Below, in pieces: positions 61,541 to 64,000 of a DNA stretch of 64,000 bases. Position 1 is the stretch's first letter. Each line of letters opens with the position of its first letter. The notes below the pieces were generated by a model. That model was not told the origin of the DNA and made no database searches. It was given only the letters and a program-made list of their open reading frames with translations. The position numbers and the translations under genes were made by a program. The DNA is from Balamuthia mandrillaris. Its lineage: Eukaryota > Discosea > Longamoebia > Balamuthiidae. Where the stretch lies: the NCBI GenBank assembly GCA_031835245.1, contig JAVKOQ010000117.1, forward strand, positions 1 to 64,000, given 5' to 3'.

Positions 61541-64000
61541 TTAGATGGCGCTAAGGGCTTGGTCAGCGTAGAACTTGACGTCGCGGTCCTTGTCCTCGTG
61601 CAGCTTGGTGAGGCAGGGCTTCACCTTGCTCTGGATGGTGTTGCTGTCGAGGTGTTTGAGGAGCTTGTGGAGGGTCTTGGCCACGTTGAAGCGGATGTTG
61701 GGGACGGGGTCCTCCGCCATTCTCAGCACCAGCGGCAGCATGCTGTTTGTGACGACCTCCGCCTCCTTCATTCCTTGCACCTCTGATAACACCTGTTTCA
61801 GAAGGGAAAGAGAAGCAGTCAGTTTAGAAACACAACAGAAATAAAATTACAAAAAGAAGAAAAGAAAGAAAAGCACGAAAGAGAACATACCCCAATGGCA
61901 AACAGAGTGGTCATGCGATAGAGATAATTAGGATGAGTGTGCAGGGCCAAGACCTTAGGGATGATGTTGTTCTGGGCCCACTCCACGCCAAACACCTCCG
62001 TCAGCTTCTTCAGATTCATGGTGGCCGCATCACGAATGGAGAACACCGAGTCGCCCAACCAGCTCATGCAGAGGCTATCCAGCTTTTCGTCGAAGAACTT
62101 GACGCCCAGCTGGGAGGCCAGCAGGGGGATGTACTCGATGATGGCCAGGCGCACGCGCCACTGTCGGTCCTCGGCAAGCTCCACGATGGCCGGGAGGAGC
62201 GATTGGGAGAGCATCTCCACGCCGATCACCTTGTTGACCTCGTCCAGCTTGGAGATAATGTTGAGGCGAACCTCGGGGAAGTCGTCTTTCAGCAGCTGCA
62301 GGAAGAGGTCCAGCAGGTGCTCCAGCGTTTTCTCCTTGCCAAACACAGGGGCCAATCCCATTATTACAGAAGCCAATGCAGCTATTTTTTGTTTTTCGGT
62401 TAGTTGGTAAATAAAAGATAGAAAGAAAGAAAGAAAAGGAGAAGAGGAATGCAAAAAGGAAGGAAAGAAACCTCTAGCGTGCTGTGAGCCATCTGAAACG
62501 AGTTCCTTGATGCAGGGAAGGATATGTTTAATAGATACTTCCACGGGCAACTTTTTGCAAACGCCGGTAACCTTGAAGGCACCCGCCGTCCTGACCTCTG
62601 CCTCTGTGTCCTTCAACAAACGCACGAAAGCGGGCACGAGTTCTGCCTCTGTTGTCTCCGGTCCCAAAGCATCGCACAACTGTTATGCAGTTAACAAAGA
62701 TTAGAAAGAATTGTTCTGAATGCGAACAAAAAAATATAAACCAAATAAAACAAAAGTTAAAGTAACACTTGCCTCGACAAACTTCTCGGCCATCATGTAG
62801 CGAACTCGCCATGATCGGTCAGTGGCACAGGCACGCACGATGGGAAGTACGTATGTGCTCCTCTCCTCCGCGTTGAACAGCTTGCCCATAGAGACACAAG
62901 TCTCAACGACGAGCAAGCGGACAGAGTCCTGCTCGTCTTTGGCAAGTTTGTGGAAGATCGGCACCAGCTCCTCAATAATGTGTTCTTTGGATGCAGCAGG
63001 TACAAAGTTCTAAGAGATATATTTAAAAGTTAGAACATCAAAAGCAATTAAAAAGAAAGAGAAAAACAAGCTAAGAAAAGATAAAAAAGTGAAAAAATAT
63101 ATACCTTCAAAGCAGAAGAACTTGCCCGGCGGACCATTGGTGTTTCATCATCGCTTAATTTTTTGAACAGGGCGCGCATCTCCTTCTGGATTGCAGGGTC
63201 AGAAATGCGGGGATAGGCAGAGGCAAAGAGACCGCATGCAGAGGTGCGGCAGGTGAACCAATCACCCGTAGCCAAACGTTTGATGAGGGGGATAAAGTCC
63301 GAGTTGAAACGTGCGTCTGGCAAAACCTCTTCCACCAAGCAAAGTGACTCTACAGCCTACAAAAATAAATAAACAGAAACGAAATAAGTTCATGGCATTT
63401 GAAGAAGTGAACAGGAAGAAGAGGGCCAGGAGGGAAAAAAGGGGAGAGAGAGAGAGAGAGAGAGAGAGATGAAGAGAGGAGAAACTTACTTTTTCTCTTA
63501 CAACAGTCTCTTCCACAGTGGCAAGCGTTTCCAATGGCGTAAGAAGGCAATAAGCTTCCTCAGGTCCTCCCACCAAGTCTACAAACTTGCCCAATTCCTC
63601 CGCCAAAGCCAACAAAACCTCGTCTTCATCATCCACACAGTCTTTTTTTGTATTTAAAGGAAGGAACAAAAAGCAGAAGGAGAATAGATACCGAATTGCG
63701 TTAATGAATTGACATTTAAAAAAGCAGACGGAAAAGGAACAAGGAAGGAGAGGAAAAGGAAAGAAAGAGAGAAGAGACGAGGGAGGAAGAGAGGAGGGAC
63801 GTAGAAGACAGAGGAAGAACAAGGGGGAAAATAAAAATCTGTTGTTTGGTTGTTGATAAGAAGGAGAAAGAAAGTACCGTTTGTCAGGTAAGGAAGCAGC
63901 TCCGAGCGAGTCCGTTCGGGACCCAAGGCGCGGGCAATGGAGCCCAGACGATGGATGGAGTTCAGTCGGAGTTGGATGTCCTCATTTTTAAGTTCGTCTA
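61541..64000 (-). CDS. PPP2R1A: PP2A scaffold subunit A (HEAT repeats), 5' end cut off
   Basis: Scaffold of protein phosphatase 2A that holds the catalytic and regulatory subunits. Visible exons: complement of 63878-64000 (continuing off the edge), 63490-63641, 63105-63356, 62773-63009, 62472-62679, 61891-62381 and 61541-61792. HEAT repeats are nearly canonical: [83 protein letters not shown], ending [11 protein letters not shown]. Only about 20 N-terminal residues are missing compared with animal PP2A-A. The intron between 62773 and 62679 starts with a GCAAGT donor (GC-AG class). Identity is certain from the repeat sequence. Confidence 0.96.

Overview
The window is nuclear DNA of a eukaryote with a compact genome: about 32 protein genes in 64 kb, most split by short GT-AG introns (commonly 50-200 bp), with intergenic gaps of a few hundred bases or less. 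The gene set (Rac, Ras, copine, NOP9, SPC24, DNAJC7, PP2A-A, mitochondrial ATP synthase gamma, PTS2 thiolase), the receptor-type tyrosine-kinase-like protein, and the F-box plus CPW-repeat proteins common in free-living amoebae and their giant viruses suggest an amoebozoan protist, perhaps Acanthamoeba/Balamuthia-like. That placement is inference. Exon boundaries were worked out by hand from splice signals, reading frame and family alignment; most multi-exon genes close exactly in frame.

0-8 kb: a possible partial gene at the left edge, a Ras GTPase, a secreted coiled-coil protein, an F-box/ankyrin protein, a membrane-anchored ZAR1-like zinc protein and a secreted ThuA-like protein. 8-18 kb: importin-11-like karyopherin, ATP synthase gamma, peroxisomal thiolase. 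18-26 kb: a (TTTC)n block, an F-box protein with 27-residue CPW repeats, DNAJC7, SPC24 and Rac. 26-36 kb: a copine carrying WWE and UBA-like domains with a U12-type AT-AC intron, a HAL2/SAL1-type phosphatase, and a receptor kinase. 36-47 kb: mitochondrial RCC1-like protein, HTTM membrane protein, NOP9, an LRR relic. 47-55 kb: FYVE protein, mitochondrial HINT, a protein with two MADS-like half domains, hemerythrin-like protein, endonuclease III homologue, and an XPA-NADAR fusion. 55-64 kb: ankyrin protein, Gfo/Idh/MocA oxidoreductase, second F-box/CPW protein, universal stress protein and the PP2A scaffold, which runs off the right edge.

The strongest novelty candidates are (1) an XPA-type zinc finger fused to a NADAR domain, suggesting repair of ADP-ribosylated DNA bases; (2) tandem MADS-like domains that have lost the basic DNA-binding helix; (3) a copine-WWE-UBA fusion linking membrane, poly(ADP-ribose) and ubiquitin; and (4) a palindromic GTCGAC element concentrated 60-250 bp upstream of start codons. 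Two unrelated genes with ADP-ribose-linked modules (WWE, NADAR) in one window hint at an elaborate ADP-ribose biology, though they are not adjacent. Intronic microsatellites are consistently pyrimidine-rich on the sense strand of the host gene.
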